DNA of 64,000 nucleotides from Prauserella_A sp040645195 (GTDB lineage Bacteria; Actinomycetota; Actinomycetes; Mycobacteriales; Pseudonocardiaceae). This document shows positions 26,343 through 35,108 of the stretch, piece after piece; the stretch's first letter is position 1, and each line of letters starts with the position of its first letter. Location of the stretch: assembly GCF_040645195.1 (NCBI RefSeq), contig NZ_JBEYXW010000005.1:62001-126000 (forward strand), read 5' to 3'. A program made the translations under genes and the position numbers. The notes under the pieces are model-generated. The model was not told where the DNA came from and did no database searches. It saw only the letters and a list, made by a program, of their open reading frames with translations.

Positions 26343-26455
26343 CCCGCTCGACACAGTCCAGCCGGTAGAGTATGGCGCGGATGGCGCAGAACTCCCAGTT
26401 CGGCCCACTGATGGCGTGATGGGACAGGGTAGAAGGAGTCGGAATCATCGAGGCT

Positions 26456-27187
26456 GTGTCTTCTAGGTCTTCCAGGTCTTCCAGCAACAAGGTGGCCGAC
26501 CGTACGAAGGTCTATGTCACGGCCGTCGATCGCATCCTTTCGGGCATTCGGTCCGGCCAGTTCGCGCCGGGTAGCGCCTTGCCCTCGGAGCGGGTGCTCG
26601 CAGCCGAGTTGTCCGTCAGCAGGGGGTCCTTGCGCGAGGCGCTTCGCGTCCTCGAACAAGCCGGCGTCCTCGAAGCGCGGCCCGGCAGCGGTACCTACGT
26701 CGCAACCGAAGGCGCGTCGCAGGCGTTGTCGATGCGTGCGCAGGCGGCTGCGATTGGCGATCACAGCCCGCTGGACGTCATCGTTGCACGGGCTTCGATC
26801 GAGCCGGTTTGCGCGGAACACGCCGCGCGCGCGCGAACTCAGGCGGACATCACAGTCATTCGAGCGCACCTCGATGAACAAGCGCGTCTCACGGCTGCGG
26901 GGTTGGACGCTTCGGAGGCGGACAATCAATTCCACCTGGCTATCGCCGCCGCGAGTCACAACAGTGTGCTTGCTTCGCTGGAGCACACTGTGATCAGTCT
27001 GATGCACGAACAGACCTGGACGGATCTCAAATCCAGGTCGCGGCAGCGGTCGGGGGACCAGTTCCTGGAGCACCATCGAGTCATCCTTCAAGCAATTGAG
27101 CAGGGTGACACTCGTCGAGCTCACCAGGCAATGCTCATGCACATCAGCTCGATCGAGATGGCGCTCATCGCGGAGCTGGACGGCTGA
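26456..27187 (+). CDS. GntR family regulator, FadR/FCD subfamily
   Basis: 243 residues. Winged HTH at about 18-85 (ILSGIRSGQFAPGSALPSER, SVSRGSLREALRVLEQAGVL, GSGTYV), then an alpha-helical FCD effector domain (ARASIEPVCAEHAARA, DNQFHLAIAAASHNSVLASL, HHRVILQAIEQGD) with His/Asp residues that bind a metal and a carboxylate effector. GTG 26456 is the first start; AGAAGGAG is 17 bases upstream, so GTG 26492 is possible. It probably represses the divergent hyi and importer units through the TTGGTNNGACCG boxes. A sugar acid is a plausible inducer. Confidence 0.9.
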   Translation: MSSRSSRSSSNKVADRTKVYVTAVDRILSGIRSGQFAPGSALPSERVLAAELSVSRGSLREALRVLEQAGVLEARPGSGTYVATEGASQALSMRAQAAAIGDHSPLDVIVARASIEPVCAEHAARARTQADITVIRAHLDEQARLTAAGLDASEADNQFHLAIAAASHNSVLASLEHTVISLMHEQTWTDLKSRSRQRSGDQFLEHHRVILQAIEQGDTRRAHQAMLMHISSIEMALIAELDG

Positions 27188-27211
27188 GCGGGTTCCAGGT
27201 CGGCGTCCGCC

Positions 27212-27237
27212 GCCCGGTGGCCGCAGCCTAACCGGGC
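27212..27237. terminator. Hairpin between convergent genes
   Basis: GCCCGGT at 27212-27218 pairs with ACCGGGC at 27231-27237 across a 12-base loop. It lies between the 3' ends of the GntR gene and the minus-strand acyl-CoA synthetase, where a terminator is expected. No T-run. Confidence 0.45.
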
Positions 27238-27266
27238 AGGCGCTCTTCCCTTGCCCAACCCGGACA

Positions 27267-28898
27267 TCACTGCTCCCGGGATGGCAGCCGGGTGAGGGCG
27301 CTCGCCTCGATCAGCTCGCGGAGCCGGAACTTCTGCAGCTTGCCCATCGCGTTGGTGGGCAGCGTGTCCGTGAGGTACCAGTCCTTCGGCGTCTTGTGGG
27401 GTGCGAGCTGGCCCCTGACGAAGTCGTGCAGCTCCTCAGCCGTCACGTCGCTCCCTGGCTCGAGGGAGAGCACCGCCGCGACCGTTTCGCCCCACTGCTC
27501 GTCTGGGATGCCGAGCACGACAATGCTTGCCACCGCTGGATGCCGGCCAAGCACTGCCTCGATCTCGCGTGGGTAGATGTTCTCCCCGCCTCGGATGATC
27601 ATGTCTTTGAGCCGACCGGTGACGCGGAGGTAGCCGCGCTCGTCCATGACGCCGAGGTCGCCGGTGTGCAGCCAGCCGTCCTTGTCGACGGTGCTTCTTG
27701 TCTCGTCCGGCATGCGGTGGTAGCCCAACATCACCTGGTAGCCGCGCGCACAGATCTCGCCGATCTCGCCACGTCCCACGACCGAGCCGTCCTGCGGGCT
27801 ACGCACACTGACGTCGACGTTCGGCAATGGCCTACCGACGGTGTGGCACTTGTCCTCGACCGTGTCGTCCGGATTGGTCTGGGCGACGATGGGGCTGAGT
27901 TCGGTCTGGCCGTAGACCGTGGAGAACCCGGCCCCCATGCGCTCCTCACAGGCCACCACCAGCTCGGGCGGCACGGTGTCGCCGCCCGACATGACCAGCT
28001 TCAACGACGACAGGTCGCGGGGCTGGGTGTCCTGCCGCGCCAGGAGGGCGCGGAGCATGGCCGGCACGGCGCCGAAGACATCGCCGGCGTATCGCTCGAC
28101 GGAGGCGAGCATGAGGTCGGGGTCGAACAGTACACAGAGCACGAGCGTGCCACGCCGGCTCAGCGTCCCGAGGCCGGCCGTTCCGCAGCCGGCGGTGTGG
28201 AACAGCGGCATCGACGACACCCATGTCACGCCCGCCTCGACGTGCCCCCTGGTGAGGACGTAGTCGGCGTTGGTGAGCATGGCACGGTGACTCAGCAGCG
28301 CGCCCTTGGGAAACCCTGTGGTGCCGGAGGTGTACTGCAACTGAGCCGGCGCCTCCGCGCTCACCTCCGGCAGAGCCCGCTCGGGTGCTGGCCGGCGCCG
28401 GATCTCGTCGAGCCAGCCTTGTAGCCTGATGTGCTCGCGCACCGCCGGTACGTGGGGGAGGACCTCGGCGATCAGCGCGGCCATATCGGTGCCGCGGAAC
28501 TGCTCCGCGTAGGCGACCCCGACCGAGTCCGATTGTTTCAGCAGGTACTCGAGTTCGGCGCCGCGCAGCGCAGGGTTGGCCGTGACGAGTACCAGACCGG
28601 CCAGTGCCGCGCCGTGCTGCAGGATGATCCACTCGGGCAGGTTGGGTGCCCAGACCGTGAGGTGATCGCCCGGCTCGAAGCGGTCGAGCAGCCAGTGGGC
28701 GGCGCGCCTGGCGTCGTCGAACAGCTCGCTGTAGGTCCAGCTCCGCGGCTCCTCTCCGGGACCCACCGAGATGAGCGCCACCCTGTCGGGGACCTCTGTG
28801 GCAACGGTGCGCAGCAGTTCGCCCACGCTCGTGTCCAGGTAGGACGCAGTGCGATCGGCCGGGTAGAGCGAGGGGAGTGCCACTTCGTCACCGGTCAC
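27267..28898 (-). CDS. Fatty-acyl-CoA synthetase-like AMP-dependent ligase
   Basis: 543 residues. P-loop QLQYTSGTTGFPKGALLSH near residue 188, YGQTELSP (A5), GWLHTGDLGVMDERGYLRVTGRLKDMIIRGGENIYPREIE (hinge and A8) and the catalytic Lys region NAMGKLQKFRL are all present. It forms acyl-CoA from a fatty or related acid. GTG 28898 is preceded by GAGGAAA. It diverges from the TetR gene at 29038, and the -35 of its promoter lies inside the TTGACRGTC element shared with two other promoters in this island. Confidence 0.93.
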   Translation of the reverse strand: MTGDEVALPSLYPADRTASYLDTSVGELLRTVATEVPDRVALISVGPGEEPRSWTYSELFDDARRAAHWLLDRFEPGDHLTVWAPNLPEWIILQHGAALAGLVLVTANPALRGAELEYLLKQSDSVGVAYAEQFRGTDMAALIAEVLPHVPAVREHIRLQGWLDEIRRRPAPERALPEVSAEAPAQLQYTSGTTGFPKGALLSHRAMLTNADYVLTRGHVEAGVTWVSSMPLFHTAGCGTAGLGTLSRRGTLVLCVLFDPDLMLASVERYAGDVFGAVPAMLRALLARQDTQPRDLSSLKLVMSGGDTVPPELVVACEERMGAGFSTVYGQTELSPIVAQTNPDDTVEDKCHTVGRPLPNVDVSVRSPQDGSVVGRGEIGEICARGYQVMLGYHRMPDETRSTVDKDGWLHTGDLGVMDERGYLRVTGRLKDMIIRGGENIYPREIEAVLGRHPAVASIVVLGIPDEQWGETVAAVLSLEPGSDVTAEELHDFVRGQLAPHKTPKDWYLTDTLPTNAMGKLQKFRLRELIEASALTRLPSREQ

Positions 28899-28954
28899 GA
28901 CGTTTCCTCTCGAGTCCTCGGGGTCTACGACGTCCCTTCAGATGTCGGCCGTCA

Positions 28955-28982
28955 CGTTTACACAGGCCGTCTCGACTGTCAA
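28955..28982 (-). promoter_or_regulatory. Promoter with TTGACRGTC regulatory element (copy 1)
   Basis: On the minus strand TTGACA (28982-28977) is followed after 16 bp by TAAACG (28960-28955), 57 bp before the ligase GTG. The -35 is embedded in TTGACAGTC-GAGACGGCC-TGTG (28982-28961), which recurs at 31246-31299 (twice) and 32724-32745. Confidence 0.6.
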
Positions 28983-29037
28983 TTGTTGACCTGCGCGGCG
29001 CCCGCATGCGTGCGGCGTGATCTCGTAGAGTGCGGGC

Positions 29038-29652
29038 ATGGCCGTCCTAACCCGCAAGGAGCAACGAGCGCGGACCCGTGAGGCGTTGCTCGATGCGACG
29101 ATCGCCTGCTTGGTCGAGTACGGCTACGCCGGGACGACGACCCAGCGGATCCAAGAGAAGGTCGGCGTCTCCAGGGGAGCGCTGCTGCATCACTTCGGCT
29201 CCAAGGCCGAGCTTTTCGTAGCAGCCATTCACCACATCTCCGACAAGCGGCTCCTGACGTTCCCGAAGGTGGGGAAAAGGGCCCCGGTCGGCGCCGAGAC
29301 GTTGCGCAGACTCATCTACGAGATCGCGGACGACATGACGGGCCCTCCGTTCCAGGCGGCGATGCAGTTGTGGATCGCCGCGCGCACCGACGAGGAGCTG
29401 CGCGAGGCGCTGCTCCCTGCGGAGCGACGGCTGGGTTCGGCCATGCGCGAGATTTTCGACAAGTATTCGGGGATCGAGGACCCGCACGCCGCTCGTGTCG
29501 CCTTCGAATCGCTGATGGCGATGCTCCGGGGCCTAGAGGTGACGCGTGCGATGCGAAAGGACGAGAAGCTCGCCCGGGAGGTCGTCGATCACTGGGTCGC
29601 GACGGCACTGCCACCTGTCGGAGAGGCGGTTCCCGGCGACGTCCGCTCCTGA
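29038..29652 (+). CDS. TetR family transcriptional regulator
   Basis: 204 residues. HTH at about 8-55 (RTREALLDATIACLVEYGYA, GTTTQRIQEKVGVSRGALLH, HFGSKAELFVAAI). The C-terminal helical domain is typical of regulators of acyl-CoA metabolism, and it lies between two acyl-CoA synthetase genes. It is the best candidate to bind the four TTGACRGTC elements that surround -35 regions at 28.9, 31.2 and 32.7 kb. The effector could be an acyl-CoA; this is inference. Confidence 0.92.
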   Translation: MAVLTRKEQRARTREALLDATIACLVEYGYAGTTTQRIQEKVGVSRGALLHHFGSKAELFVAAIHHISDKRLLTFPKVGKRAPVGAETLRRLIYEIADDMTGPPFQAAMQLWIAARTDEELREALLPAERRLGSAMREIFDKYSGIEDPHAARVAFESLMAMLRGLEVTRAMRKDEKLAREVVDHWVATALPPVGEAVPGDVRS

Positions 29653-29700
29653 GCGGGAAGCATGACCAACTGAGCTGATGGACGTCGAGGAGCGTCCTGG

Positions 29701-31155
29701 TCAGGCTCCCGAGGTGAGTCGCCTCAGTGCGGGCTTGTCGATCTTCCCGACCGGATTCTTCGGAAGCTGCTCGATGATGGTGACCTCGTGCGGCACCTTG
29801 ATCCGCGTCAGCCTCTCCCGGCAGTGCTCGATGACGTCATCTCCCGTCAGAGGCGATCCGGGATAGACTGAGACGTAAGCGACAGGGACCTCGCCGAGCA
29901 CCGGGTCCGGCCGGCCGACGACGGCCACTTCGAGGACGCCGTCGAGACCGGCGATGGTCTTCTCGATCTCTTTGGGGTAGAGGTTCTCGCCACCGCGGAT
30001 GATCATGTCCTTGATCCGGTCGACGATGCTCAGGTAGCCGTCCTCGTCGAGGATCCCGACGTCGCCGGTGTGCAGCCAGCCGTCGATCACGGTCTCCGCC
30101 GTCGCCTCGGGGCGGTCGAGGTAGCCGCGCATCACGGTCGGGCCGCCGATGACGACCTCGCCCCGCTCGCCCGGTGCCATGTCCTGTCCGTCGGGTCCGA
30201 CGATGCGGATGGTCACGCCCGGCAAGGCAGGGCCCACGGTCCCGGTCTTCAGCACGCCGTCGACAGGGCCGATCGCGCTGGCGCAGGTGGCCTCCGTCAA
30301 CCCGTAGCCTTCGATGATGCGGAACCCGTACCTCCGCTTGCTGGCGTCGAGCAGTTCCTGGGTGACGGGCGCGGCGCCGCAGGAGACGAACCGGAGCGAG
30401 GAGGTGTCCGGCTTGACGTCCTCCGGCAGGGCCGCCAGCAGGGCGTAGATCGTCGGCACCGCCGAGAAGTACGTCGGTCGCAGCCGCTCCACGTACTCGA
30501 AGAATGTGGACGCCGAGAACCGTCCGATGATGGTGGTCCGACCGCCGACCCGGAGCGGGGCGAGCACGCTCGCGAAGAGCGCGTTGACGTGGAACAGCGG
30601 CAGGATCAGCATGCAGTGGTCGGCGGCGTCGAGCTTGCAGAAGTCGGCCATGATCGTGCTCATCGCTTCGCAGTTCGCGTGGTCGAGCATGACGCCCTTG
30701 GGCTTGCCGGTCGAACCGCTGGTGTAGATCAGCATCGCGATCTCGTCCTCGGCGAGCTCGGCGGGCGGCATCGTGCGGTGGGCGATGGTGGCGATGTCGG
30801 CGACCGGTAGGACCGGCGCGCCGAGTCCCTCGGCGGCCTCGGGCGCGATGACGATCTTCGCCGAGGCGTCGGTTATCTGGTACGACGCCTCCTCCTGGCC
30901 GAATGCCGGGTTGATCGGAGTGACTGCCGCGCCGAGGCGCCACGCGGCGCCGACCGCGACCACGAGTTCCACCTGGTTCGGCAGCATGACGGCGACCACG
31001 TCGCCTCGCCCGACGCCGCTGGCGGCGAGCTGCGCGGCCAGGGCCTCCGTACGGTGGTCGAACTCGGTGAAGTTCAGGCTGACCTTGCCGTCGGCCAGTG
31101 CGGGAGCATCGCCGAACCGCTCGGCCATCGTCCATGGCAGGTACCCGAATCGCAC
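29701..31155 (-). CDS. Acyl-CoA synthetase, AMP-dependent
   Basis: 484 residues from GTG 31155, which has AGAGAGGA upstream and begins at VRFGYLPWTMAERFGDAPAL. The frame is open upstream but arginine-rich and not family-like. Motifs: AMLIYTSGSTGKPKGVMLDH, GYGLTEATCASA, GWLHTGDVGILDEDGYLSIV, DMIIRGGENLYPKEIE, and NPVGKIDKPALRRL with the catalytic Lys. It is a second ligase in the same island, probably with a different chain-length or functional-group preference. It diverges from the transporter at 31417 through a 22-bp inverted repeat. Confidence 0.93.
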   Translation of the reverse strand: MRFGYLPWTMAERFGDAPALADGKVSLNFTEFDHRTEALAAQLAASGVGRGDVVAVMLPNQVELVVAVGAAWRLGAAVTPINPAFGQEEASYQITDASAKIVIAPEAAEGLGAPVLPVADIATIAHRTMPPAELAEDEIAMLIYTSGSTGKPKGVMLDHANCEAMSTIMADFCKLDAADHCMLILPLFHVNALFASVLAPLRVGGRTTIIGRFSASTFFEYVERLRPTYFSAVPTIYALLAALPEDVKPDTSSLRFVSCGAAPVTQELLDASKRRYGFRIIEGYGLTEATCASAIGPVDGVLKTGTVGPALPGVTIRIVGPDGQDMAPGERGEVVIGGPTVMRGYLDRPEATAETVIDGWLHTGDVGILDEDGYLSIVDRIKDMIIRGGENLYPKEIEKTIAGLDGVLEVAVVGRPDPVLGEVPVAYVSVYPGSPLTGDDVIEHCRERLTRIKVPHEVTIIEQLPKNPVGKIDKPALRRLTSGA

Positions 31156-31245
31156 GTTGCGTCCTCTCTTCCGCTCCCGGCAACGCCGCTGAATCACTCG
31201 CCAGGAGGCGATGCGATGGGCGCTACACAATGCGCAACAGATTTT

Positions 31246-31299
31246 CAGAGTCCGTCCAGACCGTCAACGAGAAGTCGTTGACGGTCTGGACGGACTGTG
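31246..31299. promoter_or_regulatory. Divergent operator: 22-bp perfect inverted repeat (element copies 2 and 3)
   Basis: Positions 31249-31270 are exactly complementary to 31275-31296, with GAAG between. Each arm reads outward as TTGACGGTCTGGACGGACT, so each supplies a -35-like TTGACG. One faces the ligase (minus strand) and one the MHS transporter (plus strand). Copy 2 spans 31246-31267 (-) and copy 3 31278-31299 (+). A transcription factor dimer here could control both directions. Confidence 0.7.
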
Positions 31300-31416
31300 G
31301 GAATGTAGCCCGCGTCACACTCCGGGTGATGGCGCCACGAGGCACTCGCCGTGGCCCGGCCTGCGCGGTGTATGTCGCCTCGCCCCAAGCCTCCCTGTCT
31401 TCCAAGGAGACTGCTC

Positions 31417-32727
31417 ATGTCAGAACGAACCGCGGCCCCGGCGACGGAGCGGGCACAATCGCAGCGACGCTCGCTCCTCGTCAGTGGTCTGGGCAACGTG
31501 CTCGAGTGGTACGAGTGGACTGTCTATGCGGTCTTCGCGCCCTTTATCGCCGTCGTCGTCTTCAACGCCGAGGACGAGGTGTCCGCGCTGCTCTCGACCC
31601 TGGGGGTCTACGCCGTCGGGTTCCTCATGCGCCCCGTGGGTGGCATCGTCTTCGGGCGGATCGCCGACCGCAGAGGGCGCAAGTTCGCCCTGCTGGTGAC
31701 GATGACGCTGATGGCGGTGTGCAGCCTGGCGATCGGGCTGATTCCCACCTACGCCACAGTGGGAGCCCTCGCCTCTCTCCTTCTCGTCCTCCTTCGCCTG
31801 CTGCAGGGTTTCGCGCATGGTGGCGAGTCCACGGTGGTCGGTGTCTACATCGCCGAGATCGCCACCCCGAAGCGTCGTGCGCTGTGGAGCAGTCTCACCT
31901 TCGTGGCCATCTTCGGTGGTGCGGTCGTCGCCTACCTGGTCGGCGCGGCCGTCACCACGATCTACGACGACGCGACCGTCGTCGACTGGGCCTGGCGGAT
32001 CCCCTTCATCGTCGGCGGTCTCGCCGCGCTCGCGGTGGTCGGGCTCCGCAGCCAGATGTCCGAGCCCGAGGTGTACGCAGACGCCGCCACCGCCATGACC
32101 AAGGCGCCACGTGCGTCGCTTGGTGAACGGTTGCGCGTCATTGGGTTGATCTTCGCGCTGATGGCCGGCGTGACGGCCGCGCACTACACCTGGCAGTCCT
32201 ACGCCTCGACGTATGCCATCACCCAGAAGGGGATGGATGCCAGTGCCGCGTTCTGGATGTCGCTGGTCGCCACCTCGATCGCCATGATGACGGTGCCGCT
32301 CTTCGGGGTGCTCGCCGATCGGGTAGGGCGGCGGCCGATGCTGCTGTTCTTCGCCATAGCAGCCTTCGTGCTGCAGTTCCCCTTGATGCAGCTCATCAGT
32401 GACCGGCCCTGGACGCTGCTGGTCGCCTCCACCGTCGGGCTGTTGCTGGTCTCCACCGCGTGCTCGATCTCCGCTGCCATGTCCGAGATCGTCCCGACTC
32501 ATGTCAGAGCACAGGTCCTGGGCATCGGGTACTCGCTTTCGGTGGCATTGTTCGGCGGCACCGCGCCCTACCTCAACCAGATGTTCAACAGCGAAGGGAT
32601 CCCGTGGGCGGCCAGCGTCTACATCATGGTGCTGGCCGTGATCACCGGCGTCGCCGCGTTGAGGATCCCCGAGACTCGCAACGCTGATCTCAACCAGCCA
32701 TCGGCTGATGGGCCACGCATTCATTGA
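31417..32727 (+). CDS. MFS transporter, metabolite:H+ symporter type
   Basis: 436 residues, about 12 membrane helices. LLVSGLGNVLEWYEWTVYAV and FLMRPVGGIVFGRIADRRGR are MHS signatures; LLRLLQGFAHGGESTVVGVY is the usual helix 4-5 motif. ATG 31417 has AAGGAG nine bases upstream; earlier in-frame codons are not membrane-like. It imports an organic acid, most simply the substrate of the two ligases and the downstream beta-oxidation operon. It differs in sequence from the MHS protein at 8545. Confidence 0.92.
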   Translation: MSERTAAPATERAQSQRRSLLVSGLGNVLEWYEWTVYAVFAPFIAVVVFNAEDEVSALLSTLGVYAVGFLMRPVGGIVFGRIADRRGRKFALLVTMTLMAVCSLAIGLIPTYATVGALASLLLVLLRLLQGFAHGGESTVVGVYIAEIATPKRRALWSSLTFVAIFGGAVVAYLVGAAVTTIYDDATVVDWAWRIPFIVGGLAALAVVGLRSQMSEPEVYADAATAMTKAPRASLGERLRVIGLIFALMAGVTAAHYTWQSYASTYAITQKGMDASAAFWMSLVATSIAMMTVPLFGVLADRVGRRPMLLFFAIAAFVLQFPLMQLISDRPWTLLVASTVGLLLVSTACSISAAMSEIVPTHVRAQVLGIGYSLSVALFGGTAPYLNQMFNSEGIPWAASVYIMVLAVITGVAALRIPETRNADLNQPSADGPRIH

Positions 32728-32745
32728 CAGTCCAGTCTGCCCGTG
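32724..32745 (+). promoter_or_regulatory. Promoter with TTGACRGTC element (copy 4)
   Basis: TTGACAGTC-CAGTCTGCC-CGTG at 32724-32745, overlapping the transporter stop and ending 50 bp before the crotonase ATG. GACAGT at 32726-32731 is also mirrored by ACTGTC at 32748-32753. A weak -10 (GAAACT or a neighbour) follows. It would start the long catabolic operon. Confidence 0.55.
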
Positions 32746-32795
32746 AAACTGTCGTCGACATACCGTCCGAGCTGAGAGAGGCGAGCTGAGAGACA

Positions 32796-33686
32796 ATGAC
32801 AGCGAGCACGAACACGATCGCCTACGAAGTCCGCGACCACCGGGCCTACATCACGCTCAACCGGCCCGACCGCCTCAACGCCATCACGGCGGAGATGGCC
32901 CGGGAGATCCGGGGAGCCGTTGCCGCCGCTAATGACGACAGCACTGTGCGGGTGATCATCCTTCAGGGGGCCGGCCGTGCCTTCAGTGCCGGCTACGACC
33001 TGAAGATGTACGCCGAAGGCGGCATCGACCACCAGCCTGAGGTGTGGGACCCCATCCAGGACTTCCGCGCGATGAAGGCCAACACCGACGACTTCTTCTC
33101 GTTGTGGCGCTCGGCGAAGCCGACCATTGCGAAGGTCAGGGGCTACGCGGTGGCTGGCGGCAGCGACATCGCACTGTCCTGCGACCTGGTGGTCATGGCT
33201 GAGGACGCGAAGATCGGCTACATGCCGGCGCGGATCTGGGGTTGCCCGACCACCGCGATGTGGGTCTATCGGCTTGGCGCTGAGCGGGCCAAGCGGATGC
33301 TGCTGACCGGCGACACCATCGATGGCGTCCAGGCGAAGGAGTGGGGCCTGGTGATCGACGCCGTGCCGGAAGCTGACCTGGACGGCGCCGTCGAGAAGCT
33401 CGCCGACCGCATGGTGAGCGTGCCGACGAACCAGCTCATCATGCAGAAGTTCATGATCAACCAGGCTTACGACAACATGGGTCTGCAGAGCACGCAGACG
33501 ATCGCGACCATCTTCGACGGCATCACCCGCCACTCACCCGAGGGTCGCTGGTTCGTCGACTTCGCTCAGGAGCACGGCTTCGATGCTGCCGTGAAATGGC
33601 GCGACCAAGGGCGGTTCATCCCCGATGGCGGCGGGGAACTCCCGACTGCCGACGAGGTGGCCACGCTCGACGGCATCAGGAAGTAG
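32796..33686 (+). CDS. Crotonase/enoyl-CoA hydratase family protein
   Basis: 296 residues, slightly longer than the typical 260. ITLNRPDRLNAITAEM, VIILQGAGRAFSAGYDLKMY and IAKVRGYAVAGGSDIALSCD form the oxyanion-hole region; the usual catalytic Glu positions are replaced or shifted (MPARIWGCPTTAMWVYRLG), as in other actinobacterial members of this longer subgroup. The precise reaction (hydration, isomerisation or hydrolysis) is not set by sequence. It is first in the operon behind the copy-4 element. Confidence 0.88.
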   Translation: MTASTNTIAYEVRDHRAYITLNRPDRLNAITAEMAREIRGAVAAANDDSTVRVIILQGAGRAFSAGYDLKMYAEGGIDHQPEVWDPIQDFRAMKANTDDFFSLWRSAKPTIAKVRGYAVAGGSDIALSCDLVVMAEDAKIGYMPARIWGCPTTAMWVYRLGAERAKRMLLTGDTIDGVQAKEWGLVIDAVPEADLDGAVEKLADRMVSVPTNQLIMQKFMINQAYDNMGLQSTQTIATIFDGITRHSPEGRWFVDFAQEHGFDAAVKWRDQGRFIPDGGGELPTADEVATLDGIRK

Positions 33687-33739
33687 CGTCGCCAGGGCCG
33701 CTGCCGTCCGGGTTGCTGGGGCATCGGCTCCCCGGGAGC

Positions 33740-33756
33740 GGCCGGTCTGACCGGCC
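33740..33756. terminator. GC-rich hairpin after crotonase gene
   Basis: GGCCGGT-CTG-ACCGGCC is a perfect 7-bp stem, 54 bp downstream of the crotonase stop and 109 bp before the thiolase. It may terminate or attenuate transcription between the crotonase gene and the downstream chain. Confidence 0.5.
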
Positions 33757-33829
33757 TCATGTGATGTGCGCGATTCACGATGCCGATTGACGGCGGTTCG
33801 CCTGGGTTGCAGAGTAGGCGGAACGCTAC

Positions 33830-33843
33830 TAAGCAATCGCTTA
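33830..33843. promoter_or_regulatory. TetR-type operator TAAGC-N4-GCTTA upstream of thiolase
   Basis: TAAGC-AATC-GCTTA is a perfect inverted repeat 21 bp before the thiolase ATG. Similar AAGC/GCTT palindromes are bound by TetR regulators of lipid metabolism such as the KstR group. It differs from the TTGACRGTC elements, so this operon may answer to a second regulator encoded elsewhere. Confidence 0.5.
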
Positions 33844-33864
33844 CTTACCCACTCGGGAGTGTCA

Positions 33865-35082
33865 ATGCCAGAAGCTGTCATCGTGGCCAGCGCTCGTTCG
33901 CCGATCGGCCGGGCCGTCAAGGGCTCGCTGAAGGACATGCGCCCCGACGACCTGGCCGTCCAGATGGTGCGGGCCGCGCTGGCCAAGGTGCCTGAGGTCG
34001 ACCCGAACGAGATCGACGACCTGATCCTCGGCGTGGGACAACCGGCCGGGGAGTCCGGTAACAACCTGGGCCGTGCTGTGGCGGTCCTGGCCGGCTTCGA
34101 CCACCTGCCCGGAGTCACCGTCAACCGCTACTGCTCGAGCAGTCTGCAGACCACGCGGATGGCGTTCCACGCGATCAAGGCTGGTGAGGGTGATGTCTTC
34201 GTCTCGGTAGGCGTGGAGACGGTGAGCCGCTTCGTCAAGGGCGATGCCGACGGCTTGCCCGATACGCAGAACCCGGTGTTCGGCCAGGCGCAGGCCCGCA
34301 CCGCGAAGTCTGCGGCCGGCGGCCAGAACTGGGCCGACCCTCGCCTCGATGGCGAACTCCCCGACCTCTACATCACGATGGGCCAGACGGCGGAGAACGT
34401 CGCCCAGCTCAAGGGTGTGACGCGCGCGGAGCAGGACGAGTTCGGCGTTCGAAGCCAGAATCTCGCCGAAGCCGCGATCGCCAGCGGTTTCTGGGCCCGT
34501 GACATCACGCCCGTCACGCTCCCCGACGGCGGCGTGGTCAGCGCGGACGATGGACCACGCACCGGTGTCACCATGGAGGCGGTCGCGGCGCTCCGGCCGG
34601 TGTTCCGGCCGGACGGCACTGTCACCGCAGGCAACTGCTGCCCCCTCAACGACGGCGCTGCCGCGGTCATCGTCATGTCCGACACGAAGGCGGCCGAGCT
34701 CGGACTCACCCCGTTGGCCCGGATCGTCGGCACCGGGGTCAGCGGGCTGTCGCCCGAGATCATGGGCCTCGGCCCCGTCGAGGCGACCAGACGCGCGCTG
34801 GCGAACGCCGGACTGACGATCGATGACATCGACCTGGTGGAGATCAACGAGGCGTTCGCTGCGCAGGTCATTCCGTCGGCCCGCGAGCTCGGCATCGACT
34901 TGGACCGGCTCAACGTCAACGGCGGTGCCATCGCAATCGGTCACCCGTTCGGCATGACCGGCGCGCGGATCACCAGCACGCTCATCAACTCCATGCAGTC
35001 CCACGACAAGCAGTTCGGACTGGAAACCATGTGCGTCGCTGGGGGACAAGGCATGGCCATGGTGCTGGAACGCCTGAGCTGA
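33865..35082 (+). CDS. Acetyl-CoA acyltransferase (thiolase)
   Basis: 405 residues, classical degradative thiolase. Nucleophile Cys90 in TVNRYCSSSLQTTRMA, NGGAIAIGHPFGMTGAR with the catalytic His, and a C-terminal Cys in ETMCVAGGQGMAM. It cleaves 3-ketoacyl-CoA with CoA to give acetyl-CoA or propionyl-CoA. This contrasts with the cysteine-less thiolase-fold protein at 1665. ATG 33865 is preceded by a CTCGGGAG region; upstream in-frame residues are not family-like. Confidence 0.95.
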   Translation: MPEAVIVASARSPIGRAVKGSLKDMRPDDLAVQMVRAALAKVPEVDPNEIDDLILGVGQPAGESGNNLGRAVAVLAGFDHLPGVTVNRYCSSSLQTTRMAFHAIKAGEGDVFVSVGVETVSRFVKGDADGLPDTQNPVFGQAQARTAKSAAGGQNWADPRLDGELPDLYITMGQTAENVAQLKGVTRAEQDEFGVRSQNLAEAAIASGFWARDITPVTLPDGGVVSADDGPRTGVTMEAVAALRPVFRPDGTVTAGNCCPLNDGAAAVIVMSDTKAAELGLTPLARIVGTGVSGLSPEIMGLGPVEATRRALANAGLTIDDIDLVEINEAFAAQVIPSARELGIDLDRLNVNGGAIAIGHPFGMTGARITSTLINSMQSHDKQFGLETMCVAGGQGMAMVLERLS

Positions 35083-35108
35083 TCAGGACTGAACGACAGG
35101 AGACAGAC

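Noticed and set aside
31246..31299. Inverted repeat as a transposon end or integron attachment site
   Set aside because: No transposase or flanking duplication nearby; its arms match other promoter elements in the same island, so a regulatory role is more likely.
33862..35049. Minus-strand open frame covering the whole thiolase gene
   Set aside because: Antisense artefact of codon bias; no ribosome-binding site and no family similarity.
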